Positions 24,447 to 34,076 of a stretch of DNA of 64,000 nucleotides are shown in pieces. The notes beneath the pieces were generated by a model, which was given only the letters and a program-made list of their open reading frames with translations, made no database searches and was not told the origin of the DNA. A program made the translations under genes and the position numbers. The stretch lies in NCBI RefSeq assembly GCF_024436035.1, contig NZ_JANFNG010000002.1, positions 248,001 through 312,000 on the forward strand. Reading direction: 5' to 3'. This DNA is from Streptomyces humicola. GTDB lineage: Bacteria > Actinomycetota > Actinomycetes > Streptomycetales > Streptomycetaceae. Numbering within the stretch: the first letter of the stretch is position 1; the number at the start of each line of letters is the position of its first letter.

Positions 24447-25193
24447 ATGAGTCCAGTCACGGTGATCACCGGTGGGAGCCGCGGTATCGGCGCTGCCGTC
24501 GCGCTGCGCCTGGCCCAGCGAGGACACCACATCGGCATCGGCTACGAGAAGGCCGCCGACGCCGCGCAGAAGGTTGCAGGCCAGGTGCGGGCGGCCGGAG
24601 CCGAGTGCGTCACGGTGCAGGTGGACACCAGCGACGAGGCCCAGGTCGACGCGCTCTTCGACACCGTCGGGCAGCACCTCGGACCGATCACCGGACTGGT
24701 CAACAACGCCGGTATAACAGGCCCGTTGGGGCGGTTCACCGAGACGCCCGCCGCCGTGATGCGCCGCGTGATCGACGTGAATCTGATGGGCGTGATCCTG
24801 TGCGCGCGCCGCGCCGTGCTGGAGATGTCCACCCGCCACGGCGGTCGGGGCGGTGCGATCGTCAACATCTCCTCCGGCGGCGCCACGCTCGGCGGCCCCG
24901 GCGAGTACGTGCACTACGCGGCGAGCAAGGCTGCCGTCGACACGCTCACCCTGGGGCTGTCCAAGGAGCTGGCGGCGGACGGTGTGCGGGTCAACTCCGT
25001 ACAGCCCGGCATGATCGTCACCGACATCCACGCGGCGATGGGCGACCCCGAGCGGCCGTGGCGCAATCCCGGCCGGGTGCCGATGGGCCGTCCCGGTGAG
25101 CCCGAGGAGGTGGCGGGCGCGGTCGAGTGGCTGCTGTCCTCCGACGCCTCGTACACCACCGGCGCCGTCCTGCGGGTGACCGGAGGATTGTGA
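24447..25193 (+). CDS. SDR family oxidoreductase (FabG-like)
   Basis: A 248-residue NAD(P)-dependent short-chain dehydrogenase. Cofactor motif TGGSRGIGAA, NNAG at LVNNAGITG, and catalytic Ser-Tyr-Lys in NISSGGAT and YVHYAASKAAVD. ATG 24447 matches the family start although its GGGAGG is 11 bases away; ATG 24418 in frame is an alternative. It sits alone between a divergent GntR regulator and a terminator. The substrate cannot be predicted. Confidence 0.92.
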   Translation: MSPVTVITGGSRGIGAAVALRLAQRGHHIGIGYEKAADAAQKVAGQVRAAGAECVTVQVDTSDEAQVDALFDTVGQHLGPITGLVNNAGITGPLGRFTETPAAVMRRVIDVNLMGVILCARRAVLEMSTRHGGRGGAIVNISSGGATLGGPGEYVHYAASKAAVDTLTLGLSKELAADGVRVNSVQPGMIVTDIHAAMGDPERPWRNPGRVPMGRPGEPEEVAGAVEWLLSSDASYTTGAVLRVTGGL

Positions 25194-25221
25194 CGCACTG
25201 TCACCAACGCGCCGCCGGCGT

Positions 25222-25244
25222 CGCCGATCAGCCGCGGATCGGCG
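25222..25244 (+). terminator. hairpin after the SDR gene
   Basis: CGCCGATC-agccgcg-GATCGGCG, a perfect 8-bp stem about 30 bases after the SDR stop. No U run follows. Confidence 0.5.
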
Positions 25245-25393
25245 GCCGGCCGCGTTGACGCGCGTAGGCGAAGAACCGCAGAAGACACATAAAAGGGACC
25301 GTAAAACGCACAACCCGTGCACAGGCGACACCCTTTACCCATCCGACACGAAGCGTTCGTGATCACGCAACAGGGGTGCGCAACTCTGGAGCC

Positions 25394-26797
25394 ATGAATG
25401 AATCGTCCCGTAATAAGAACCTCCAGGCCCTCCACCCCGGGCACCACTGGCGGCGTGACGCCGTCGAGCTGGCCGCGGTCTTCATTGCGGCCTCCGTCGC
25501 CGACCTTCTCTCCAATCTCGTGGCACACGGCCCCGAGGGCCCTGACCTGCTCATCCTCTCCGCCATGGCCCTGCTGGGCGCTGTCGGGTTCCACACGTGG
25601 TGGGCACGCCGCCACGGTCACTCGCCGCCCGGCGCGGGTACCGCCGCGGCGGCGGCAGCCACATCGGCCGACCCCGACCCCATGCGGGCCGCGGCGGCCG
25701 AAACCACGCTGTGGCGGCTGCGTACGACCGTGCGTGACGCACCTGGCAGCCTGGCCGCCCTGTGCGGAGCGCTCGCCTCAGCCCAGGTGGACATCCTCAC
25801 CCTCCAGACCCACCCGCTCTCCGACGGCACCGTCGACGAGTTCCTCGTCCGCGCCCCTGCGCCGCTGACGGCGCAGCAGCTCATCCGCGTGGTCGCCTCG
25901 GCAGGCGGCCGGGACACCTGGCTGGAGCGGGCCGACGCCCACGACCTGGTGGACACCCCGACGCGAGTGCTCAACCTCGCTGCCCGCACCGCACTTGACG
26001 CCGCCGAACTCCCGCTGGCTCTACGTCAGTTGCTGGGCCGGTGCACGATAAGGTCCCGCCCCTGCGCCGACGGTGACCGACTGCCGCCCCCCGAGGGGAC
26101 GCTGCAGGACACCGTGATGCGGCTGAGGGACCCATCGGGCGGCACAATCACCATCGAGCGACCGTATCTGCCGTTCACCCCCACCGAGTTCGCGCGCGCC
26201 CGTGCCCTTGTCGCCCTCGACTCCCGGCTCGGTCCGCGCGTCCCGCGCCGCCGCGACGTTCTGACGCTCCCCGAGGGCAACGAGATCAGCATCCGCCGCG
26301 CCGACCCCCGCGATCTGCCCGCCGCCCGCGCCATGCACGACCGCTGCTCACGCGCGACGCTGCTGAGCCGCTACCACGGTCCCGTCGGCGACGCCGACCA
26401 CTATCTGCGCCATCTGCTCAGCCCCCGGCACGGCCGTACCCTCGCCGTCGAGACCGCCTCCGGCAGGCTGGTCGCGCTCGGCCATCTGCTCTGGGACGGT
26501 GACGAGAGCGAGATCGCGCTGCTGGTGGAGGACGACTGGCAGCGCCGCGGCATCGGTGGCGAGCTGATGCGGCGGCTGGTCGGCCTCGCCGACGAGGCGG
26601 GCTGCGCCGCCGTCTATGCGGTGACCCGGTCGGTGAACACGGCCATGGTCGCCGCCATGCGCGGACTGGGTCTGCCGCTCGACTACCAGGTCGAAGAGGG
26701 CACCCTCGTGATCACAGCGACCCTGCGGGAGCACGCGACCGCCCCGGCGGGCAGCCCGCACGCCGAGCTGGGACGCGAGGCCGCCCGGCAGGGGTGA
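25394..26797 (+). CDS. membrane-linked ACT-GNAT acetyltransferase fusion
   Basis: A 467-residue protein of three parts. Residues about 20-70 contain one or two hydrophobic helices (VELAAVFIAASVADLLSNLV and LLILSAMALLGAVGFHTWW). Residues 105-175 look like an ACT domain (LWRLRTTVRDAPGSLAALCGALASAQVDILTLQTHPL). Residues 300-450 are a GNAT domain with LVEDDWQRRGIGGELMRRL. ACT-GNAT fusions that acetylate proteins under amino-acid control are known from actinobacteria. The start could also be GTG 25376. A strong terminator follows. Confidence 0.85.
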   Translation: MNESSRNKNLQALHPGHHWRRDAVELAAVFIAASVADLLSNLVAHGPEGPDLLILSAMALLGAVGFHTWWARRHGHSPPGAGTAAAAAATSADPDPMRAAAAETTLWRLRTTVRDAPGSLAALCGALASAQVDILTLQTHPLSDGTVDEFLVRAPAPLTAQQLIRVVASAGGRDTWLERADAHDLVDTPTRVLNLAARTALDAAELPLALRQLLGRCTIRSRPCADGDRLPPPEGTLQDTVMRLRDPSGGTITIERPYLPFTPTEFARARALVALDSRLGPRVPRRRDVLTLPEGNEISIRRADPRDLPAARAMHDRCSRATLLSRYHGPVGDADHYLRHLLSPRHGRTLAVETASGRLVALGHLLWDGDESEIALLVEDDWQRRGIGGELMRRLVGLADEAGCAAVYAVTRSVNTAMVAAMRGLGLPLDYQVEEGTLVITATLREHATAPAGSPHAELGREAARQG

Positions 26798-26822
26798 CGA
26801 CTGATCGCACCGATCCATCCGG

Positions 26823-26859
26823 CTTTGTGCCGCCCCGCTTCGAGCGGGGCGGCACAAAG
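26823..26859 (+). terminator. strong hairpin terminator
   Basis: CTTTGTGCCGCCCCGCT-tcg-AGCGGGGCGGCACAAAG, a perfect 17-bp stem with a 3-base loop, 26 bases after the ACT-GNAT stop. It isolates that gene from the DUF885 gene. Confidence 0.85.
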
Positions 26860-26898
26860 TGATCGACGCGGGCCCGGATCCCGTACCAGGATGTCCGC

Positions 26899-28623
26899 AT
26901 GCCCGATACAACAGATGCTCCCGACGCCCTCCACACGCCGGAGGGCAAGTCGCTGCCGCGCCGGATCGCCGACGCATACGTCGACGCGCTGGCCGACCTC
27001 GACCCCATCACCGGCCAGTACCTCGGCCTCAACCCCGGCGACGACCGTCTGCCCGACTTCTCCCCCGCCGGCCAGGAACGGCATGCCGAGCTGACCCGGC
27101 GCACCCTCGCCCAGCTGGACGCCGCCGAGACCGCCGGCCCCGACTCGCCCGCCGTGCGGGACGACGCCGAGCGCCGCTGCGCCCGGCTGCTGCGCGAGCG
27201 GCTCACCGCCTGGCTCGCCGTGCACGAGGCCGGTGAGGGCCTGCGGCGCGTGAGCAACCTCTTCTCGCCCGTCCACGAGGTCCGCGATGTCTTCACTCTG
27301 ATGCCGACCGCGGCGGACGCGGACTGGAAGGCGATCGCGGGGCGGCTGCGCAATGTGCCCGAGGCGCTCGCCGGGTACCGTGACTCGCTCGCGACAGGTC
27401 TGGAGCGCGGGCTGCCCGCAGGCCCGCGTCAGGTCACCACCGTCATCGGGCAGCTGAGCGAATGGCTCGGCGGAGAGCGCAGCTGGTTCGCCGAGTTCGT
27501 CTCGGCCGGGCCCGAGGCGCGCCGCGACGAGCTCGACAGTGCCGCCGCATTCGCCACCGGGGCCATCGCCGAGCTGCGGGACTGGCTGCGCGACCACTAC
27601 GCCCCCGCCGTCGAAGGCGCCCCCGACGCGGTGGGCCGCGAACGGTACGCACGCTGGGCTCGCCAGTGGAACGGCACCGATCTGGATCTGGACGAGGCCT
27701 ACGCCTGGGGCTGGCAGGAGTTCCGGCGCATCGACGCCGAGATGCGCGCCGAGGCCGAGAAGGTACTGCCCGGCTCGACCCCGCAGCAGGCGCTGGCGCA
27801 TCTGGAGGAGGCCGGCGAGGCGGTCGAGGGGGTCGACGCGGTACGCGAGTGGCTCCAGGGCCTGATGGACGAGGCGATCGAGGCGCTCGACGGCACCCAC
27901 TTCGACCTGGCGGAGCCGGTACGCCGCGTCGAGGCGATGATCGCACCCACGGGCAGCGCGGCTGCGCCGTACTACACCGCCCCCGCCCTGGACTTCTCCC
28001 GGCCCGGCCGCACCTGGCTGCCGACGCTCGGCCGTGACCGCTTCCCCGTCTACGACCTGGTCAGCACCTGGTACCACGAGGGTGTGCCGGGCCACCATCT
28101 GCAGCTCGCCCAGTGGGTGCACGTCTCCGACACGCTGTCGCGCTACCAGGCGACGGTCGGCTCGGTGAGCGCCAACGTCGAGGGCTGGGCGCTGTATGCC
28201 GAGCGGCTCATGGACGAGTTGGGATTCCTCACCGACCCGGGCAGGCGGCTGGGCTACCTGGACGCGCAGATGATGCGTGCGGTCCGCGTCATCATCGACA
28301 TCGGCATGCACCTGCAGCTGCTGATCCCGCAGGATTCCTCCTTCCACCCGGGCGAGGTGTGGACGCCCGAGCTGGCCAGGGAGTTCTTCGGCCTGCACAG
28401 CGGACGCCCCGCCGACTTCCTCGACAGCGAGCTCGTGCGCTACCTGGGCATGCCCGGCCAGGCGATCGGCTACAAGCTCGGCGAACGTGCCTGGCTGAAG
28501 GGCCGCGACGCCGCACGGCGCGCGCACGGCGATGCCTTCGACCTCAAGGCGTGGCACATGGCCGCCCTCTCCCAGGGCGCGCTCGGCCTCGACGACCTGG
28601 TGGACGAGTTGTCCCACCTGTGA
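26899..28623 (+). CDS. DUF885 family protein (putative metallopeptidase)
   Basis: A 574-residue cytosolic protein of the DUF885 family. It contains the zinc-peptidase-like motif HEGVPGHHLQ (HExxxxHH) near residue 398, with a downstream glutamate in NVEGWALYAERLMDELGF, consistent with a gluzincin-like fold. No signal peptide. Family members are annotated as putative peptidases of unknown substrate. It converges on sbcC. Confidence 0.92.
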   Translation: MPDTTDAPDALHTPEGKSLPRRIADAYVDALADLDPITGQYLGLNPGDDRLPDFSPAGQERHAELTRRTLAQLDAAETAGPDSPAVRDDAERRCARLLRERLTAWLAVHEAGEGLRRVSNLFSPVHEVRDVFTLMPTAADADWKAIAGRLRNVPEALAGYRDSLATGLERGLPAGPRQVTTVIGQLSEWLGGERSWFAEFVSAGPEARRDELDSAAAFATGAIAELRDWLRDHYAPAVEGAPDAVGRERYARWARQWNGTDLDLDEAYAWGWQEFRRIDAEMRAEAEKVLPGSTPQQALAHLEEAGEAVEGVDAVREWLQGLMDEAIEALDGTHFDLAEPVRRVEAMIAPTGSAAAPYYTAPALDFSRPGRTWLPTLGRDRFPVYDLVSTWYHEGVPGHHLQLAQWVHVSDTLSRYQATVGSVSANVEGWALYAERLMDELGFLTDPGRRLGYLDAQMMRAVRVIIDIGMHLQLLIPQDSSFHPGEVWTPELAREFFGLHSGRPADFLDSELVRYLGMPGQAIGYKLGERAWLKGRDAARRAHGDAFDLKAWHMAALSQGALGLDDLVDELSHL

Positions 28624-28636
28624 TGGCGCAAGGGGC

Positions 28637-31600
28637 TCAACGGGTCGGCCACGGCACCGTCGTGCGGTGCCTCACGGTCGACCCGTCGCGCTCCTTGACC
28701 ACCTGCAGCTGGGCGGGGACGCGGTGCCGCAGATCGGCGACGTGGCTGACGATGCCCACCGCCCTGTCGCGTTCGCGCAGTTGGTCGAGGACGTCGAGGA
28801 CCTCGTCGAGGGTCTGGTCGTCGAGACTGCCGAACCCTTCGTCGATGAACAGGGTGTCCAGGCGGACGCCGCCCGCCTCGTCGGTGACGACGTCGGCGAG
28901 GCCCAGCGCGAGGGCGAGCGAGGCGAAGAAGGTCTCACCGCCGGAGAGCGTCGCGGTGTCGCGGGCAGTGCCCGTCCAGGCGTCGACGACCTGCAGCCCC
29001 AGTCCGGAGCGGCCGCGGCCGCCGGCGCGGGCGTCGGTGTGGGCGAGGGTGTAACGGCCCGAGGACATGCGGTGCAGGCGGATGCTCGCGGCGGCCGCGA
29101 CCTGTTCGAGGCGGGCGGCGAGCACGTACGACTCCAGCCGCATCCGCAGCTGGTTGTCGGAGGAGGTGCCGGCGGCGAGGTACGACAGCTGCCGCATCCG
29201 GGCGTGTTCCTCGCGCAGCGGCGCGAGCTCGGCGGTGCGGCGTGCGGCCTCGGCGGAGAGCCGGTCCAGCTGTGCGCGCCGGCCACGGGCGGCGGAGTCC
29301 GCGGCGGAGGCACGGGTGAGCAGGCGGGTGGCGGCGTCGAGCTCCGCGCGGCGCGCGTCCGGTGCGGCGGGCGGCGCTGCGGCGGCCGCGCGCGCCTGTT
29401 CATCGGCGAGTTCGGCGGCGACGGCCGACTGCTCGGCGCGCTGGCGCTCGATGCGTTCGCGCAGCTCCTGCCGCGTGTCCTCGTCCAGCATCGCGTCGGC
29501 CGCCTCGCGCGGTGTGGCGAACCCTTCGCGCCGCGCCGTCTCGGCGAGCCGCGCCTCTGCTTGCGCGAGGCGCTGTGCTGTGGCCGTCGCGGCGCGTGCC
29601 GCGTCGGCGGCCTCGGCGAGGAGCCGGGCCTGCTGTTCCACCTCGGCCACGTCGGTTGCGCCGTCCGGCAGTACCTCAGCCATGTCGGCGCTCAGGGAGG
29701 CGAGTTCGCGCTCCAGCGCGTCTCGGCGCGCGGCGCGTGCAGCGGCGCGCGAGCGCACGCGCTGCTGTTCGTCGAGGCGCGCGGCGTGCTCGCGCTCGGC
29801 GTGCTCCAACTGCTCGCGCGCCGCAGGCAGGTCGTCCGCCTCGTCGCGTACGGCGGCGTGGACCCGCCGCGCGTCGTCGAGTTCGACGACGAGTGCGTCG
29901 GTGTCGCGGTCACCGGCCGCGGCGCGGGCCGCGGCTAGCCGCTCCCGTACGGTGTGCAGCTGCGCGTCGGCCCGTTCGCGGGTCGCTTCCGCCGCCCGGT
30001 GAGCGGCGTGCGCCGCCTCCTCAGCCGTACGGTCGACATGCCCGGCGCCGGGCAGCGCCGGTGCCGGGTGGTCGGTCGAGCCGCAGACCGCACAGGGGCC
30101 GCCTTCCTTCAACTCCGCCGCGAGTTCAGCGGCGATGCCGCGCAGCCGGCGCTCCTTCAGCTCCAGCCAGCGCTCGTGGGCGATGGCGGCCGCCTCCCTG
30201 GAGTGCAGCAGTCGCCGGGCGGCGGCGCGTTCCTCGTCGGCGAGGGTGTCGCGCAGGCGCGCCGCCTCGAGCCGCTCACGCGTCACCTCCAGTGCCGCGG
30301 CGAGCTGCTCGGTGCGGGTCGCGGCCCGGTGCGCGGCGTCGATGCGCCGCTGGTGTGCGGCGCGCACGGCCTCCCACTCCGCCTGCCGGGCCGCCGTCCC
30401 CCGCCCGGCGGCCTCGTCCGCGGCCGCCTCCCGGCCGAGCGCGTCACGTTCCCGCACCAGTTCGGCGGCGCGTTGCTCGGCCCGGCGGGCGGCGGCGAGA
30501 CGGCCGAGGTCCCGGCCTGCGCGGCGGGCCTCTTCGGCGAGCACCTCGGCGTCGGCGCCGGACCAGCGGTCGGGCAGCCGTTCGCGTGCGGCGTGTTCGG
30601 CGGCGCGCGCCGCGTCGTGATCGCGCAGTGCGGCATCGCGCACGGCCAGGGCGGGGGCCACCAGATCGGCGGCGCGAGCCCGTTCCAGTGCGTGCTGGGC
30701 CTCGCGGTGAGCCTGCTGGTGCGCGTCGAGTGCGGCGGCGCGGGCGACGGCGGCGGCGTACCGCCGTTGCAGGCGGTCGGTCTCGACGGCCTGTTCCAGG
30801 GCGCGTTCGGCGGCGCGGTGACCGGCCTCGGCGGTGGCGAGGGCCAGTCGCGTGATGTCCGCCTGCTCACGGGCGTCCGCGCGGGCCACGGCGGCCCATT
30901 CCAGGATCCGCTCGGCGAGGCCGGGATCGCCGGGCGCGATCTGCGGCAGCGGTTGGCCGTCCTCGGTAGCGCCTGCAGCCTGCTGCATGCGGTGGGCGAG
31001 CGCGATCAGGTGTTCGTCGTGGCCGCGCACCCGCATCTCGCCGAGCCTGCGCTGCTCGGCGAGCCATTCCTCGGCCGCGGCGAACCGGCCGGTGTCGAAG
31101 AGTCTGCCGAGCAGCACCGCCCGTTCGCCCGCATCGGCGCGCAGGAAGCGTGCGAAGTCGCCCTGCGGGAGCAGGACCACCTGGCAGAACTGCTCGCGGT
31201 TCATGCCGAGCAGCTGGGTGACCTCCTCGCCGATCTCCTGGTGCGAACGGCTCAGTCCCTTCCAGCCCCCGCTGTCCGCCCGGTACTCGCTCATGGCGGC
31301 GAAGGCTTTCTCCACCGTCGTGCCGGTGCCGCGTCTCTTCGGCCGGGGCTGCTCGGGGCGCCGGGTCAGCCGCAACCGCCGTCCGCCCGCGGTGAGTTCG
31401 AGCTCCACCTCGGTGGGGGTGTGCGGATCGGCGTGGTCGCTGCGCAGCCGCATGCCCTGGCGGGCGCCGGGCACGCCGCCGTAGAGCGCGTAGCAGACGG
31501 CGTCGAGCACGGAGCTCTTCCCGGCGCCGGTCGGCCCGTGCAGCAGGAACAGCCCGGCTGCGGACAGTTCGTCGAAGTCGACGGTCGCGGTGCCGGGGAA

Positions 31601-31639
31601 GGGTCCGAAGGCGGTGACGGTCATCCGGTGCAGGCGCAT
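28637..31639 (-). CDS. sbcC: exonuclease subunit SbcC (Rad50-like ATPase)
   Basis: A 1000-residue SMC-like ATPase of the SbcCD complex, which processes DNA hairpins and protein-blocked ends. N-terminal Walker A GPTGAGKSS near residue 37, two long Ala/Glu/Arg coiled-coil arms, a zinc hook CAVC near residue 517, then the ABC signature LSGGETF and Walker B LDTLFIDEGFGSLD. ATG 31639 overlaps the sbcD stop by one base (TGATG). The coiled coils produce long open frames on the opposite strand that are not genes. Confidence 0.96.
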   Translation of the reverse strand: MRLHRMTVTAFGPFPGTATVDFDELSAAGLFLLHGPTGAGKSSVLDAVCYALYGGVPGARQGMRLRSDHADPHTPTEVELELTAGGRRLRLTRRPEQPRPKRRGTGTTVEKAFAAMSEYRADSGGWKGLSRSHQEIGEEVTQLLGMNREQFCQVVLLPQGDFARFLRADAGERAVLLGRLFDTGRFAAAEEWLAEQRRLGEMRVRGHDEHLIALAHRMQQAAGATEDGQPLPQIAPGDPGLAERILEWAAVARADAREQADITRLALATAEAGHRAAERALEQAVETDRLQRRYAAAVARAAALDAHQQAHREAQHALERARAADLVAPALAVRDAALRDHDAARAAEHAARERLPDRWSGADAEVLAEEARRAGRDLGRLAAARRAEQRAAELVRERDALGREAAADEAAGRGTAARQAEWEAVRAAHQRRIDAAHRAATRTEQLAAALEVTRERLEAARLRDTLADEERAAARRLLHSREAAAIAHERWLELKERRLRGIAAELAAELKEGGPCAVCGSTDHPAPALPGAGHVDRTAEEAAHAAHRAAEATRERADAQLHTVRERLAAARAAAGDRDTDALVVELDDARRVHAAVRDEADDLPAAREQLEHAEREHAARLDEQQRVRSRAAARAARRDALERELASLSADMAEVLPDGATDVAEVEQQARLLAEAADAARAATATAQRLAQAEARLAETARREGFATPREAADAMLDEDTRQELRERIERQRAEQSAVAAELADEQARAAAAAPPAAPDARRAELDAATRLLTRASAADSAARGRRAQLDRLSAEAARRTAELAPLREEHARMRQLSYLAAGTSSDNQLRMRLESYVLAARLEQVAAAASIRLHRMSSGRYTLAHTDARAGGRGRSGLGLQVVDAWTGTARDTATLSGGETFFASLALALGLADVVTDEAGGVRLDTLFIDEGFGSLDDQTLDEVLDVLDQLRERDRAVGIVSHVADLRHRVPAQLQVVKERDGSTVRHRTTVPWPTR

Positions 31640-32799
31640 CAGACCGCCTCGGTACGCGGATCGCGCAGGCGTGCGGCGTCCAGTGCGTCGCGCAGCACGG
31701 AGCGCTCCCGCTCGTCCGGGCCGCGGTCGCGCACATGGGTGACGAAGTCGTCGGCGATCTGCTGGTCCGTGCGGCCGCGCAGCCGCTGCGCGTACGACAC
31801 CAGCGGGTCGTCGGGCGCGTCCTGGGGGTCGAAGGCAAGGGCGAGGATGTGCGGGAAGCGCTTGGCCAAGCGGGCCATCGGATCGTGCGGGCGGTGGGCG
31901 TCGGTGAGGGTCGCCTCGACCCAGGCGTCCTGGCTCGACGCGTACGCGGGGGCGGTGAGCAGCTCGTCGAGGGTGCCCCGGATGCGGGCGAGTGGCCGCT
32001 GCACCGGGCAGTCGACGCGCTCGGCGGTGACGCCGCCGTCCTCGCCGAGGTCGACCAGCCACATGCTCTTGTGGTGGCCGGCCTCGGAGAAGGAGTAGGC
32101 GAGCGGGGAGCCCGAGTAGCGGACCCGCTCGGTGATGGTCTGGCAGCCGTGCAGGTGCCCGAGGGCGACGTAGTCGACGCCGTCGAAGATCCCGGCCGGC
32201 ACGGAGGCGACACCGCCGGCCGTGATGTCGCGTTCGCTGTCGCACTCCTCGCCGCCGGTGACGAAGGCGTGGGCGAGGACGACGGAGCGGGTGCCGGGTG
32301 CACGGGCGGCGAGGTCGGCGCGGACGCGGTCCATGGCCGCCCCGAGCACGGCCGCGTGATCCGCGCGGTCGACACCGAACTCGTCCCGTACCAGGGCCGG
32401 TTCCAGATAGGGCAGGCCGTAGACCGCGACGTTCCCGTGCGGGCCGGAGAGGACGACCGGCGCGCCGCAGCCCGCGGGGTCGGTGCGCAGGTGGATGCCG
32501 GAGCGCTCCATCAGCCGTGCGCCGACGCCGAGTCGGCGGGCCGAGTCATGGTTGCCGGAGATCATGACCGTGGGGACGCCGAGCGTCGCCAGCCGGTGCA
32601 GGGCGTCGTCGAAGAGCGCGATGGCCGGCAGCGGCGGCACCGCGCGATCGTAGAGGTCACCGGCGACCAGCACCGCGTCGACGTGCTCACCGCGCACCAC
32701 CTCGACGAGGTGGTCGATGAACGCCTCTTGCGCGGACAGCAGGCTCACCCGGTGGAACGAGCGTCCCAGGTGCCAGTCCGACGTGTGCAGCAACCGCAT
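31639..32799 (-). CDS. sbcD: exonuclease subunit SbcD (Mre11-like nuclease)
   Basis: A 386-residue calcineurin-like phosphoesterase, the nuclease of SbcCD. Metal-binding motifs in order: HTSDWHLGR, AGDLYDRAVPP, ISGNHDS, LAHAFV and GHLHGCQ. It is upstream of sbcC and overlaps it by one base. The start ATG 32799 (MRLLHTSDWHLG) is fixed by the motif at the very N-terminus. Confidence 0.97.
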   Translation of the reverse strand: MRLLHTSDWHLGRSFHRVSLLSAQEAFIDHLVEVVRGEHVDAVLVAGDLYDRAVPPLPAIALFDDALHRLATLGVPTVMISGNHDSARRLGVGARLMERSGIHLRTDPAGCGAPVVLSGPHGNVAVYGLPYLEPALVRDEFGVDRADHAAVLGAAMDRVRADLAARAPGTRSVVLAHAFVTGGEECDSERDITAGGVASVPAGIFDGVDYVALGHLHGCQTITERVRYSGSPLAYSFSEAGHHKSMWLVDLGEDGGVTAERVDCPVQRPLARIRGTLDELLTAPAYASSQDAWVEATLTDAHRPHDPMARLAKRFPHILALAFDPQDAPDDPLVSYAQRLRGRTDQQIADDFVTHVRDRGPDERERSVLRDALDAARLRDPRTEAV

Positions 32800-32868
32800 G
32801 ATCCCCGAGCGTATCGGCAGGGTCCGACAGGCTCGGCGGCAACCGGTGAACCGGGCGCCCCTCGGCGG

Positions 32869-33495
32869 TCATGCCGTCCCGTACGCCTCGCCGGCGAGTT
32901 CGAGCACCGCGGTGCCGGCGCTGGTGTCGGCGAGCCATGCGCGGAAGGCGTCGAGCTCCTGCTCGGGCAGCGCCACCTCGAAGGTGACGGCCTCGGCATA
33001 CCGGACATCGCGCACGACGCACCCGGTGGAGCGCAGGTCGTTCTCCAGCTTCCCCGCCCGCTGGTGGTCGACGGTGACTGTGGCAAGCCGGAACCGCTGT
33101 CGGGTGACGGTGCCCAACGCGTCGAGCGCCTCGCCGACGGCGCCGCCGTAAGCCCGGATGAGCCCGCCCGCGCCCAACTTGACCCCGCCGAAGTAGCGGG
33201 TGACGACGGCCACGACGTACCGCACCTCGCGCCGCAGCAGCATCTGCAGCATGGGCACGCCTGCGGTGCCGCCGGGCTCGCCGTCGTCGATCGCCTTCTG
33301 GATCGCGCCGTCGGCGCCGATGACATACGCGAAGCAGTTGTGCGTGGCGGACGGGTGCTCCTTGCGGATGCGCGCGATGAACTCCTGGGCCTCCTGCTCC
33401 GTCGCGGCCGGTGCGAGCGCGCAGATGAAACGGGACTTGTTGATCTCGATCTCGTGCACGCCTTCGCGCGCGACCGTCCGGTACTGCTCCTGCAT
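32869..33495 (-). CDS. YigZ/IMPACT family protein
   Basis: A 208-residue protein with an N-terminal UPF0029 (IMPACT) domain and a C-terminal DUF1949 domain. The hallmark is NKSRFICALAPAATEQEAQEFIARIRKEHPSATHNCFAYVIG, followed by DDGEPGGTAGVPML and TRYFGGVKLGAGGLIRAYGGA. The molecular role is poorly known; a link to translation or proline peptidase genes is reported for some family members. It is 69 bases upstream of sbcD on the same strand. Confidence 0.95.
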   Translation of the reverse strand: MQEQYRTVAREGVHEIEINKSRFICALAPAATEQEAQEFIARIRKEHPSATHNCFAYVIGADGAIQKAIDDGEPGGTAGVPMLQMLLRREVRYVVAVVTRYFGGVKLGAGGLIRAYGGAVGEALDALGTVTRQRFRLATVTVDHQRAGKLENDLRSTGCVVRDVRYAEAVTFEVALPEQELDAFRAWLADTSAGTAVLELAGEAYGTA

Positions 33496-33649
33496 TCCCT
33501 CACCCTATGCGGGCCCTTCGGTCCCTCCGCCAGAGCCGCACCGGGGACGGTCGGCCCACCACGGTGAGGCCGGGTGGCCCTGTGCCGGGTGGCTCGCGTG
33601 ACCGACGCTGACTCCACGCTGATCGGCAAGGATCCGCACGGAGGTCGCC

Positions 33650-34076
33650 ATGCCGGATCACACCGGTGCCGCAACGGGCAGCCGGCCGTCCCCGCTCCAC
33701 CGCAGCGACACGGGTGAGCGACCGTCGGCGCCGCTCGTCGTGTCCTGCGTCCAGTGGGAGGGATGGTCGGTCGCCTCTGTGGAGGGCGAACTCGACCTGG
33801 CGACCGGCCCCGTGCTCCGCGCCCACCTCGACGAGCGGCTCACCGTTCGTGACGGGCGCGTGAGGATCATCGTCGACCTGACGCACGTCACGTTCTGCGA
33901 CCCGGCGGGACTCGGTGTGCTCGTCGGCGCCCACAGGAGAGCACGCCAGCAGGGGCACATGCTGCGGCTGGTCTGCCCGCAGGGGCGTGTGCTGCGGTTC
34001 CTCAGACTCACGCGGGTTCACCCACGATCTGCCGGTCCACGGGACGCTGGATCGCGCACTCAGGGCGGACGGCTGA
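33650..34076 (+). pseudogene. STAS-domain anti-anti-sigma factor, frameshifted near the end
   Basis: From ATG 33650 (GGAGG 5 bases upstream) the frame encodes a STAS domain: WSVASVEGELDLATGPVLRAHLDERL, RIIVDLTHVTFCDPAGLGVLVGAHRRAR with the phosphorylatable Ser position replaced by Asp/Pro context, and LRLVCPQGRVLRFLRLT. At 34013 one extra base throws it out of frame. Removing it gives GFTHDLPVHGTLDRALRADG and a stop at 34074-34076, the normal family ending (about 141 residues). As it stands the frame reads nonsense to 34498. Either a recent mutation or a sequencing error; the STAS core itself is intact. Confidence 0.75.

Noticed and set aside
29954-32098. Long plus-strand open frames opposite sbcC and sbcD (up to 714 codons)
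   Set aside because: They are antisense to the coiled-coil and nuclease genes, have no recognisable domains and arise from GC-rich codon bias in the real frames.
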